The notes under the pieces: model-generated | Told to the model about the DNA's origin: nothing | The model's input: the letters and a program-made list of their open reading frames with translations, nothing else | Databases searched by the model: none | Assembly (NCBI RefSeq): GCF_009725985.1 | Contig: NZ_RCNR01000022.1 | Location: 1 to 64,000, forward strand | DNA length: 64,000 bases | Reading direction: 5' to 3' | DNA from: Zobellia amurskyensis | Lineage (GTDB): Bacteria > Bacteroidota > Bacteroidia > Flavobacteriales > Flavobacteriaceae | Position numbers and translations under genes: made by a program | Shown: positions 19,096-27,449 of the stretch, one piece after another | How the letters are laid out: each line of letters opens with the position of its first letter | How positions within the stretch are numbered: the first letter of the stretch is position 1

Positions 19096-19123
19096 AAAAT
19101 CGGCCAAATGGCCGATTTTTTTT
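19096..19123 (+). terminator. intrinsic terminator after the CarboxypepD_reg-like gene
   Basis: A 10-bp perfect stem (19096-19105 with 19110-19119, GC core CGGCC/GGCCG), loop AAAT, and a T run to 19123. Confidence 0.9.
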
Positions 19124-19160
19124 ATGATTCTATTTAAATTCATACTATCAAATTAAAAGT

Positions 19161-20213
19161 ATGGCCAACAGAAGACAATTTATAGGTACGGCATTTAGCG
19201 GCACAGTTGCCGCATTACTTCCCAATTTAGGTAGAGCTAATAGTAAGCCCTCCTATGAAACTGACTTAATAAAACCAAAAAGGTTAAGAAAAGGAGACAC
19301 CATTGGATTAATAGCTCCAGGCTATGCAATCCACCCCACTATCTTAGAAGATGCTAAAAAGACATTAAGATCAATGGGCTTCAAACCATATCATACTAAC
19401 CGAGTTTTAGGAAATTATGGCTATTTGAGTAATACTGACGAAGAGCGGGCAAAAGACCTTAACGAAATGTTCGCTAACCCAAAAATTGATGGTATTCTTT
19501 GCGCTCGGGGCGGCTATGGTTGCACCCGAATAATGCAGATGATAGATTATGAAAGCATCAGAAAAAATCCAAAAACCTTTATTGGATTTAGTGATATTAC
19601 GGCCTTATTGAACGGAATTCATCAAAGAACTGGGCTCGTTACTTTCCACGGACCGGTTGGCAGTACATTAAACGACCCTTATAGTATTAGTCAATTGGAA
19701 AAAGTAGTTATGTTTCCAAAGGAACCATTAGAAATACAAAATATAGAACTTCTAAAACCTGAATTGACTACCAATCCGGAGTTTGAACGCTATACAATTA
19801 CTGAAGGCAGTGCCACAGGAAAATTGGTTGGAGGTAGCTTAACCCTTATTAATGCCTTAATAGGTACTGCAGATGAAATAGACTTTACAAATGCTATTGT
19901 GTGTATTGAAGATGTAGAGGAGGCTCCTTACCGTATAGACCGTATGCTAACCCAGCTATTAGAAGGAAAGACGTTTAAGCACGCTGCAGGTATTCTAATT
20001 GGTGTCTGCGCTGGATGTAATGAATCTACGAATCCTATTTCATTTTCCTTAAAAGAAGTCATCATGGACCGAATAAAACCTTTAGGGATTCCGGCAATGT
20101 ACGGTATGAGTTTTGGACATGTAGAAAACAACTTTACATTCCCCATAGGAATCAAGGCTACTATGGATGCGACCAAAATGAATCTACAGCTTCTTGAGAA
20201 AGCCGTACTATAA
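19161..20213 (+). CDS. LD-carboxypeptidase (peptidase family S66), Tat-exported
   Basis: This 350-residue serine peptidase of family S66 trims the terminal D-Ala from tetrapeptides during murein recycling. The N-terminus NRRQFIG with a following hydrophobic stretch is a twin-arginine signal, so the enzyme is predicted to act in the periplasm; many S66 members are cytoplasmic, so export is notable. The catalytic triad is readable: S144 in GFSD, E250 in IVCIEDVEE and H320 in GMSFGHVENN. GDTIGLIAPG opens the fold. TatC is encoded 3.5 kb away. It is convergent with recQ, with a shared terminator hairpin between. Confidence 0.9.
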   Translation: MANRRQFIGTAFSGTVAALLPNLGRANSKPSYETDLIKPKRLRKGDTIGLIAPGYAIHPTILEDAKKTLRSMGFKPYHTNRVLGNYGYLSNTDEERAKDLNEMFANPKIDGILCARGGYGCTRIMQMIDYESIRKNPKTFIGFSDITALLNGIHQRTGLVTFHGPVGSTLNDPYSISQLEKVVMFPKEPLEIQNIELLKPELTTNPEFERYTITEGSATGKLVGGSLTLINALIGTADEIDFTNAIVCIEDVEEAPYRIDRMLTQLLEGKTFKHAAGILIGVCAGCNESTNPISFSLKEVIMDRIKPLGIPAMYGMSFGHVENNFTFPIGIKATMDATKMNLQLLEKAVL

Positions 20214-20235
20214 AATAGATTTATCAAAAAAAATA

Positions 20236-20272
20236 GGCAGACAGAAATCACATTAGTGTTTTCTGGTCTGCC
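20236..20272. terminator. probable terminator between ldcA-like gene and recQ
   Basis: The imperfect inverted repeat GGCAGAC...GTCTGCC (20236-20249 with 20257-20272) lies in the 87-base convergent gap. T-rich bases to the right and an A-rich stretch to the left (20226-20233) would serve both directions. Confidence 0.6.
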
Positions 20273-20300
20273 CGTTTTGCTGTAATACGTATATTTAACT

Positions 20301-22511
20301 TTAATTCGCTACCTCACTAATAAATTTTAATCGGTATAAGCGAAGTTCTTCATCTTCATAGTCACCATCAAACTCTTTCATAGCGTCCTCTAAATCATCT
20401 GTCTCCGCTTCTAAAAAATAATCATGAATCTCTTCTTGCTGGTCTTCATCAAGAACCTCATCGATCCAATAATCAAGATTCAGTTTTGTTCCGCTAAAAA
20501 CAATCTGTTCCATCTCTTTAATAAGCTGAGGAATCTCAATTCCTTTTGCCGATGCGATATCGCTTAAAGGAAGTTTTCGGTCTACATTTTGTATAATGTA
20601 CAATTTAAGAGCCGAATTTGCTCCCGTACTCTTAACTACAAGATCGTCTGGCCTAATAATTTCATTTTCTTCAACGTAATTGGCTATAAACGTAACAAAA
20701 GGTTTTCCATATTTCTTGGCTTTCCCCTCTCCCACACCATAAATGGTGGTTAGTTCTTCTTGAGAAATAGGGTATTTCATTGCCATATCCTCTAAAGACG
20801 GATCTTGAAAAACTACAAACGGAGGTACACCAAGTTTGTCTGCCTGACTTTTACGTAAATCCTTGAGTTGTTTTAACAACTTCTCATCAGATACGCCAGC
20901 TTTTGCAGCACTAACAATGGCATCGTTACCCTCTTTGGTATACGTATGGTCTACTGTCATCATAAAAGATTCAGGAGTCTTTAAAAAAGCTTTTCCTTTA
21001 TCCGTTACGCGTAAAATACCATATTGCTCTATTTCCTTTTTAAGGAGACCCGCTACCAATGTCTGGCGTGTTAATGCCATCCAATACTCTTTATCTTTAT
21101 CCGAACCTATACCGAACTCAGGCTTCTCATCTGTTTTGTGAGATGTTATTAGAGCGTTGACCTTACCTAAAAGAGTCCGTACAATTTCTTTTGATTTAAA
21201 CTTTTCATGAGTAGCTTTCACCACCTTAATAAGTTTAATTACATTTTCTTTGGCTTCCTGTTTTTCCTTTGGATTTCTGGTGTTATCATCCATATCCGCA
21301 CCATCTCCATTAACATCATCAAATTCTTCTCCAAAATAATGGAGCATGAATTTTCTGCGTGACATTGATGTTTCTGCATAAGCAACGACCTCTTGTAATA
21401 GGGCATTACCAATTTCCTGTTCTGCAACAGGTTTATTGGACATGAATTTTTCTAACTTCTCTATATCCTTATATGCATAGAATGCCAGACAATGGCCCTC
21501 ACCGTCATCTCTACCTGCCCTACCCGTCTCTTGATAGTAGCTCTCAATACTTTTTGGTATGTCATGATGAATTACAAAACGAACATCCGGTTTATCTATA
21601 CCCATTCCAAAAGCAATGGTTGCGACAACCACATCCACATCTTCCATCAAGAACATATCTTGATATTTTGAACGGGTCTTCGCATCAAAACCTGCATGAT
21701 ATGGAACAGCACTAACACCATTTACTTGAAGCACCTGAGCTAGTTCCTCCACACGTTTTCTGCTCAAACAATAAATAATACCAGATTTTCCGGTATTCTT
21801 TTTTACAAAGCGAATGATATCAGAATCTACGTTAGCTGTTTTGGGGCGTACCTCGTAAAAAAGGTTTGGCCTATTAAAAGAAGCTTTAAAAGTTGTAGCA
21901 TCCGTAATGCCCAAGTTTTTAATTATATCTTCTTGCACTTTTGGCGTGGCAGTTGCCGTAAGTGCTATAATAGCTATATTCTCATCTAATCTATTAACTA
22001 TAGTCCTTAAATTCCTGTATTCAGGTCTAAAATCGTGACCCCACTCAGAAATACAATGCGCTTCATCAACCGCTACAAATGACAACTTTACAGATTGAAG
22101 AAATTCAATGTATTCTTCTTTTGTCAATGATTCCGGTGCTACATAAAGAAGTTTTGTGACGCCATCGGTAATATCCTGCTTTACCTGTCTCACTTCTGTT
22201 TTCGTCAAAGAGGAGTTGAGTACATGAGCTATACCATATTCATCTGATATACCTCTAATTGCATCTACCTGGTTCTTCATTAATGCTATTAAAGGGGAGA
22301 CTACAATAGCCGTACCTTCTTTCATTAATGCAGGAAGTTGAAAACAAAGTGATTTACCACCGCCGGTAGGCATAATCGCAAACGTGTTGTTCCCTTCTAA
22401 TAGACTGGTTACAACACCTTCTTGTAGACCTTTAAATTCGGAAAAACCGAAATATTTTTTTAACGAGGCATGCAAATCAGTTTTTTTCAAAACATTTTTA
22501 TCTTTTGCCAT
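20301..22511 (-). CDS. recQ: ATP-dependent DNA helicase RecQ
   Basis: This 736-residue SF2 3'-5' helicase functions in recombination and repair of stalled forks. Walker A is TGGGKS (49-54) and Walker B is DEAH (149-152). Domain order is RecA-like domains 1 and 2 (about 15-340, with QETGRAGRDDGEGHC), zinc/winged-helix RQC region (about 345-530), an HRDC domain (about 545-620, with YGVGEGKAKKYG) and an extra C-terminal region of about 100 residues with a helix-turn-helix-like part and an acidic tail. The acidic tail (LEDAMKEFDGDYEDEE) is longer than in E. coli RecQ. It is divergent from kdsD across 256 bases. Confidence 0.95.
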   Translation of the reverse strand: MAKDKNVLKKTDLHASLKKYFGFSEFKGLQEGVVTSLLEGNNTFAIMPTGGGKSLCFQLPALMKEGTAIVVSPLIALMKNQVDAIRGISDEYGIAHVLNSSLTKTEVRQVKQDITDGVTKLLYVAPESLTKEEYIEFLQSVKLSFVAVDEAHCISEWGHDFRPEYRNLRTIVNRLDENIAIIALTATATPKVQEDIIKNLGITDATTFKASFNRPNLFYEVRPKTANVDSDIIRFVKKNTGKSGIIYCLSRKRVEELAQVLQVNGVSAVPYHAGFDAKTRSKYQDMFLMEDVDVVVATIAFGMGIDKPDVRFVIHHDIPKSIESYYQETGRAGRDDGEGHCLAFYAYKDIEKLEKFMSNKPVAEQEIGNALLQEVVAYAETSMSRRKFMLHYFGEEFDDVNGDGADMDDNTRNPKEKQEAKENVIKLIKVVKATHEKFKSKEIVRTLLGKVNALITSHKTDEKPEFGIGSDKDKEYWMALTRQTLVAGLLKKEIEQYGILRVTDKGKAFLKTPESFMMTVDHTYTKEGNDAIVSAAKAGVSDEKLLKQLKDLRKSQADKLGVPPFVVFQDPSLEDMAMKYPISQEELTTIYGVGEGKAKKYGKPFVTFIANYVEENEIIRPDDLVVKSTGANSALKLYIIQNVDRKLPLSDIASAKGIEIPQLIKEMEQIVFSGTKLNLDYWIDEVLDEDQQEEIHDYFLEAETDDLEDAMKEFDGDYEDEELRLYRLKFISEVAN

Positions 22512-22636
22512 ATTTCGTAAAAAACTTTAGGTAACTGTATCTTAATTGTTGAAATATCATACGTTGTGTTACGGGGAACTCTAATTTAGTCAAAATATAT
22601 TTAAGGGTATTAAATTAGCTATACGTCAAGATTATG

Positions 22637-22644
22637 TAATTTTG
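22637..22644 (+). promoter_or_regulatory. candidate -7 element for kdsD-tatC-lptB
   Basis: TAATTTTG (fits TAnnTTTG) lies in the recQ/kdsD divergent gap, 123 bases before the kdsD start. No clear -33 TTTG is present, and the predicted leader would be about 115 bases. Confidence 0.3.
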
Positions 22645-22767
22645 TAATCTTAAATATAAAACAAAGTTTTAGAAACTATTCGTGTTTTAGGATAGTTTTA
22701 TTCAAAACGAACGTATTTGTCGATTACGAGCACTAAAAATCAATAGAATTTTAACTCATTTCATAGT

Positions 22768-23733
22768 TTGAACGATAGCAAAGCTATTCTTGCAGTAGCC
22801 AAGAAAACGATAGAAACAGAAAGTGCATCCATACATCATTTGAGCACTTTATTAAACGAAGAATTTTCAGATGCCGTAAACTGCATTCTTGAATCTAATG
22901 GCAGAGTCATTGTTTCTGGCGTGGGTAAGAGCGCTATAATAGCCACTAAAATTGTAGCAACCTTAAATTCTACCGGCACACCTTCAATTTTTATGCACGC
23001 CGGTGATGCCATTCACGGAGATCTTGGAACTATTCAAGAAGATGATGTGGTGGTTTGCATTTCAAAAAGTGGTAGTACCCCAGAGATTAAAATGTTAATT
23101 CCACTTATAAAAAGGGGAACGAACAAATTAATAGCCATGACCGGCAACACTGAGTCTTATTTAGCGAAAGAAGCAGATTTTGTTTTGAACACCTATGTAG
23201 AAAAAGAAGCTTGCCCCAATAATTTAGCGCCTACAACCAGTACTACGGCCCAACTTGTTATGGGTGACGCCCTTGCTATATGTTTGTTAAAACTAAAAGG
23301 CTTCAGTAGTAAGGATTTTGCCAAGTACCACCCTGGTGGATCTTTAGGCAAGCGTTTATACTTAAGAGTTTCAGACATTGTGGGAACCAATCAAAAACCT
23401 CAAGTAAGTATTGATGCAGAAGTTAAAAAGGTTATTGTAGAAATCTCAGAAAAAATGTTGGGCGTAACAGCGGTTACCGAAGGTGATGAAATAGTAGGCA
23501 TTGTAACGGACGGCGATATTAGACGCATGCTAAACAAGTACGATAATATCAGTGGCCTTACGGCAAAAGATATCATGAGTAAAAATCCCAAGACCATTTC
23601 TGTAGATGTTTTGGCAATTGAAGCCCTAGAACTCATGCAAGAAAAGGGTATCTCACAATTATTGGGTGTAGACGGTAAAAAATACATGGGTGTTGTACAT
23701 TTGCACAACTTGATTAACGAAGGTATATTATAA
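22768..23733 (+). CDS. kdsD: D-arabinose-5-phosphate isomerase (KdsD/KpsF family)
   Basis: This 321-residue enzyme interconverts ribulose-5-phosphate and arabinose-5-phosphate, the first step toward Kdo for lipopolysaccharide. It has a SIS sugar isomerase domain (about 40-175, VIVSGVGKSAIIATK and SKSGSTPEI) followed by two CBS domains (about 205-320). Length and domain order match KdsD. The start is TTG at 22768; no ATG fits the family N-terminus. Its TAA overlaps the tatC ATG by one base (TAATG), indicating translational coupling. The linkage with lptB nearby supports a lipopolysaccharide role. Confidence 0.93.
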   Translation: MNDSKAILAVAKKTIETESASIHHLSTLLNEEFSDAVNCILESNGRVIVSGVGKSAIIATKIVATLNSTGTPSIFMHAGDAIHGDLGTIQEDDVVVCISKSGSTPEIKMLIPLIKRGTNKLIAMTGNTESYLAKEADFVLNTYVEKEACPNNLAPTTSTTAQLVMGDALAICLLKLKGFSSKDFAKYHPGGSLGKRLYLRVSDIVGTNQKPQVSIDAEVKKVIVEISEKMLGVTAVTEGDEIVGIVTDGDIRRMLNKYDNISGLTAKDIMSKNPKTISVDVLAIEALELMQEKGISQLLGVDGKKYMGVVHLHNLINEGIL

Positions 23734-24587
23734 TGGCGAAGCAGAATACGAAGTCCCCCGACGAAATGTCGTTTTTAGACCACTTAGAAGAACTAAGATG
23801 GCATTTAATACGGTCGGTCTTAGCCATAGTAATATTGGCAACAGTGGCATTTGTAATGAGTGGTTTTATTTTCGACACCGTTATCTTTGGACCATCCAAA
23901 ATGGACTTCCCCACCTACCGGTTCTTTTGTGACATTGCTACATCCTTAGGGTTTGATTCCGCCTTTTGTGCAGAAAAACTTCCTTTCACCATACAGAGCC
24001 GTACCATGGGCGGACAGTTCTCCGCAGATATATGGACAGCTATTTGGGTTGGTTTTATTGTAGGTTTCCCTTATGTACTGTATGAACTTTGGAAGTTCAT
24101 TAGCCCAGGACTTCACGCTAACGAAAGAAAACATTCAAAAGGTTTCATTTTCATTGCCTCTTTTCTCTTTTTCATGGGCGTGCTTTTTGGATATTATGTA
24201 GTAGCTCCATTATCCATTAACTTCTTGGGCACCTATCAAGTAAGTGAGATTGTTTTAAACGAATTTGACCTTGACTCATATATCAGCACGGTTAGAACGG
24301 CGGTAATAGCTTGCGGGGTTCTTTTTGAACTGCCTATTATTATTTACTTTTTAACCAAAGTAGGCATCGTAACTCCGGAAATACTAAAGAAATATAGAAA
24401 GATAGCACTGGTTATTGTTTTAATTCTTTCGGCAGTAATTACACCTCCCGATGTTGCTAGCCAGATTATAGTTGCTGTTCCTGTTCTTATTTTATACCAA
24501 GTAAGCATCTATATATCACGTGTTGTATTAAAAAACGAAGCTAAACGGGAGAAAAAAGCGAAAGAAAAAGGGTTAAAGAAAAGGTAA
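23733..24587 (+). CDS. tatC: twin-arginine translocase subunit TatC
   Basis: This 284-residue protein has six predicted membrane helices. It begins MSFLDHLEELRWHLIRS, the cytoplasmic N-terminal motif that binds the twin-arginine signal, and has the conserved FISPGLHANERK segment. TatC is the receptor core of the Tat pathway. A periplasmic insert of about 40 residues with two cysteines (CDIATSLGFDSAFC) lengthens the first loop compared with the E. coli protein (258 residues). TatA is not in this window. It is coupled to kdsD upstream, with lptB 89 bases downstream. Confidence 0.96.
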   Translation: MAKQNTKSPDEMSFLDHLEELRWHLIRSVLAIVILATVAFVMSGFIFDTVIFGPSKMDFPTYRFFCDIATSLGFDSAFCAEKLPFTIQSRTMGGQFSADIWTAIWVGFIVGFPYVLYELWKFISPGLHANERKHSKGFIFIASFLFFMGVLFGYYVVAPLSINFLGTYQVSEIVLNEFDLDSYISTVRTAVIACGVLFELPIIIYFLTKVGIVTPEILKKYRKIALVIVLILSAVITPPDVASQIIVAVPVLILYQVSIYISRVVLKNEAKREKKAKEKGLKKR

Positions 24588-24676
24588 ACGCAAGGCTATT
24601 TAAAAAGTTTCCCGTTCCTTTAATTTTTGGTCGCCTTTAGCAAAGGGCTCCCAAACCTAAAATATGAAACTCTAAG

Positions 24677-25417
24677 ATGAAGTTAAGAGCTGAAAATATA
24701 ATGAAATCCTACCGCGGCAGAAAAGTGGTAAAGGGTATTTCTTTGGAAGTTAACCAAGGTGAAATTATTGGTCTGCTTGGTCCCAACGGAGCAGGTAAGA
24801 CTACTTCCTTTTATATGATTGTTGGCCTAATAAAACCAAACGGAGGAAAGATTTATTTGGATGGGACGGACATCACCAACTTCCCAATGTACAAAAGAGC
24901 CCAGAACGGAATTGGTTACTTGGCCCAAGAAGCATCTGTATTTAGAAAATTAAGCATAGAAAAGAATATTTTAAGTGTACTGCAACTTACCAAACTTAGC
25001 AAGAAAGAACAGCTGATGAAAATGGAGTCGCTTATTGAAGAGTTTAGCTTAGGCCATATTAGAAAAAGTAGAGGTGACTTACTTTCTGGTGGTGAGCGTA
25101 GACGTACGGAAATAGCTCGTGCTCTTGCTACTGATCCAAAATTTATTTTACTGGATGAACCATTCGCCGGTGTAGATCCCGTAGCCGTTGAAGACATTCA
25201 ACGTATTGTGGCGCAATTAAAAGATAAGAATATTGGCATTCTTATTACCGATCACAACGTGCAAGAAACTTTAGCCATTACCGAAAGATCATACCTAATG
25301 TTTGAGGGCGGCATCTTAAAATCAGGCCTTCCCGAAGATTTGGCTGCGGATGAAATGGTACGTAAAGTCTACTTAGGCCAGAACTTTGAACTACGTAAAA
25401 AGAAGTTAGATTTCTAG
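24677..25417 (+). CDS. lptB: LPS export ABC transporter ATP-binding protein LptB
   Basis: This 246-residue ABC ATPase powers extraction of lipopolysaccharide from the inner membrane with LptFG. Walker A is GPNGAGKT (35-42), the signature [15 protein letters not shown] at about 135-149, and Walker [14 protein letters not shown] just after. The sequence, including [11 protein letters not shown] and [13 protein letters not shown], is diagnostic of LptB. Clustering with kdsD fits. It ends 2 bases from the convergent pssA stop, with no room for a terminator. Confidence 0.95.
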   Translation: MKLRAENIMKSYRGRKVVKGISLEVNQGEIIGLLGPNGAGKTTSFYMIVGLIKPNGGKIYLDGTDITNFPMYKRAQNGIGYLAQEASVFRKLSIEKNILSVLQLTKLSKKEQLMKMESLIEEFSLGHIRKSRGDLLSGGERRRTEIARALATDPKFILLDEPFAGVDPVAVEDIQRIVAQLKDKNIGILITDHNVQETLAITERSYLMFEGGILKSGLPEDLAADEMVRKVYLGQNFELRKKKLDF

Positions 25418-25419
25418 TA

Positions 25420-26163
25420 TCAGTTTTTTTCAGCGGACAAGTTAGATATTAACGCGGCCACCACATAAAAGACAATTATAACGGGAACCGCTAAAACTCT
25501 TAGCGTTAACAACAGCACTGCACTTACAATTAGAAAAATGTAACGTACGGCATTGTCTTTAAAACTCCATGTTTTGAATTTCAGGGCGAATAACTCAATA
25601 TTTGCGTTCAGCAAATATGTACTTAAGAGGGTCATAAAGATTAAAAACCAAGGATTAAGTATGAATTCACTTAACATCTCGTTATTATGATACTGCAGTA
25701 TTAAAGCCAAGGAAAGAATTAATAAAGCATTTGCCGGTGTTGGCAGTCCTACGAAAGAGGACACCTGATTTTCATCAATATTAAATTTTGCCAACCGGTA
25801 TGCCGAGCCTAGGGTAATCAAAAAACCGAACAACGGAACGAAATCTAACAAATAGAGAAAAGAAAAAGATGCTCCTTCACCATTGTGCCAACCACCACTC
25901 ATAGACATATTGAGCAGTTGAAACATAACTATTCCGGGCACAAGACCACTTGTTATCATATCTGCAAGAGAATCCAATTGCACACCCAACTCACTTTGAA
26001 CGTTCAAGACCCTTGCAGCCAATCCATCGAAAAAATCAAAGAAAATACCTAAAAAAACGAACAATGCTGCCATTTCCAACTGGTTAGAGACCGCAAAAAC
26101 CGTTGCGATACATCCACAGAAAACATTCAATAAGGTAATCAGGTTTGGAATATATTTTTTCAT
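25420..26163 (-). CDS. pssA: CDP-diacylglycerol--serine O-phosphatidyltransferase
   Basis: I choose the ATG at 26163 (MKKYIPNLITLLNVFCGC), giving 247 residues, since the 28 upstream codons are hydrophilic and atypical. The CDP-alcohol phosphatidyltransferase motif is complete: DGLAAR, then G and D/D in ELGVQLDSLADM (about 50-75). Seven or eight membrane helices follow. Start NLITLLNVFCGCIA is typical of PssA, which makes phosphatidylserine, the precursor of phosphatidylethanolamine. Phosphatidylglycerophosphate synthase is the main alternative. Confidence 0.88.
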   Translation of the reverse strand: MKKYIPNLITLLNVFCGCIATVFAVSNQLEMAALFVFLGIFFDFFDGLAARVLNVQSELGVQLDSLADMITSGLVPGIVMFQLLNMSMSGGWHNGEGASFSFLYLLDFVPLFGFLITLGSAYRLAKFNIDENQVSSFVGLPTPANALLILSLALILQYHNNEMLSEFILNPWFLIFMTLLSTYLLNANIELFALKFKTWSFKDNAVRYIFLIVSAVLLLTLRVLAVPVIIVFYVVAALISNLSAEKN

Positions 26164-26266
26164 GAAATCAGTTGATTTTGGGTAAAAATAACACAATTTA
26201 ACATCAATCAGGTCAGACCATAATTTATTCGGATATTTGCGCAACAAAAATCAGTAAAAGTCAGAA

Positions 26267-27445
26267 ATGCAATTGAAAAAGCTACTCTTCATATTACTTT
26301 TCAGTTTTTCGGTTTTGGGCAATGCCCAAGCACCTGATTTAACGCCCTTGTCTAAAATAAGCGTCATAACCTGTGGCCCTGGCAGCGAACTGTATTCTAC
26401 CTTTGGTCATAGTGCTATTCGCGTTGAAGATTCCAGCTTAGGAATTAACGCAGTATACAACTATGGTACATTTGACTTTACCACGCCTAATTTCTATATG
26501 AAATTTACCCGCGGGAAATTGGAATATACTTTAGCAAGACAAAGTTTTCCCTATTTCTTAAAAGAATACGAGTATGAAAACAGATGGGTTAATAGTCAAC
26601 AATTAAAATTAACCTTGGCCCAACGTCAAGAGCTCTTTAATTTTCTAGAAACTAACTACCTACCCGAAAATAGGGATTACAAATATGATTTTTTCTATAA
26701 CAACTGTGCTACCAAAATTTGGGACGTACTTAAAGAGGTGTATGGAGACAAACTTGTTTTTAACGAAGCATATCAAGAAACACTTTTTACTCACCGCGAA
26801 CTCATACGACAAAAAGTTAGAATAAATTCCTGGTCAGGTTTTGGTATTGACCTGGCATTAGGTTCTGTGATAGATGACGTGGCAACTGCCAAAGAACACA
26901 TGTTCTTACCTGATTATATCATGAAACAATTGGATGTTGCCCAATTAAACGGAGAACCTTTGGTATCTGAGCAGGAAATTTTACTGAAGGCTAAACCCGC
27001 CGATAATAGTACCCATTTCATCCTTTCTCCAGAATTATGGCTGATTGTAATTCTTTTGATCATATTAGTTCTGACCTATTTTGACTTTAAAAACAACACC
27101 CGCAGGAGATGGTTAGATTTTATACTTTTTTTTAGCACTGGAATTATAGGCGTATTGATTATTTTTTTATGGTTCTTTACAGATCACAGTGCCACCGCTG
27201 GTAATTTTAATATTTTATGGGCGTTTCCGCCAAACTTAATTATTGCTTTTATTGTTGCTCAGAAGAAAGGTCCTAATTGGATTGCTAAATATGCTATTTT
27301 CTTAGCTATTCTAATTGTTGTTTCGACCATCATGTGGATGTTTGGATTTCAACTTTTTTCTCCCTTAATACTGGCTATTTGGGCAGCCCTTATTGCACGA
27401 TATTTATTCTTATTCTGGTCATATCACACACCAAAAATCGCATAA
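26267..27445 (+). CDS. DUF4105 (Lnb N-terminal-like) membrane protein
   Basis: This 392-residue protein has a signal peptide (to about residue 22, GNAQA), a periplasmic DUF4105/Lnb-N domain (about 25-240) and four to five C-terminal membrane helices (about 255-390). The conserved FGHSAIRVED and FFYNNCATKI segments supply the His and Cys expected of a papain/NlpC-like catalytic pair; Lnb-N belongs to that clan. The substrate is unknown, with envelope lipid or peptide hydrolysis plausible. It overlaps nothing and is followed at 4 bases by an ABC-F gene. Confidence 0.85.
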   Translation: MQLKKLLFILLFSFSVLGNAQAPDLTPLSKISVITCGPGSELYSTFGHSAIRVEDSSLGINAVYNYGTFDFTTPNFYMKFTRGKLEYTLARQSFPYFLKEYEYENRWVNSQQLKLTLAQRQELFNFLETNYLPENRDYKYDFFYNNCATKIWDVLKEVYGDKLVFNEAYQETLFTHRELIRQKVRINSWSGFGIDLALGSVIDDVATAKEHMFLPDYIMKQLDVAQLNGEPLVSEQEILLKAKPADNSTHFILSPELWLIVILLIILVLTYFDFKNNTRRRWLDFILFFSTGIIGVLIIFLWFFTDHSATAGNFNILWAFPPNLIIAFIVAQKKGPNWIAKYAIFLAILIVVSTIMWMFGFQLFSPLILAIWAALIARYLFLFWSYHTPKIA

Positions 27446-27449
27446 TTGC

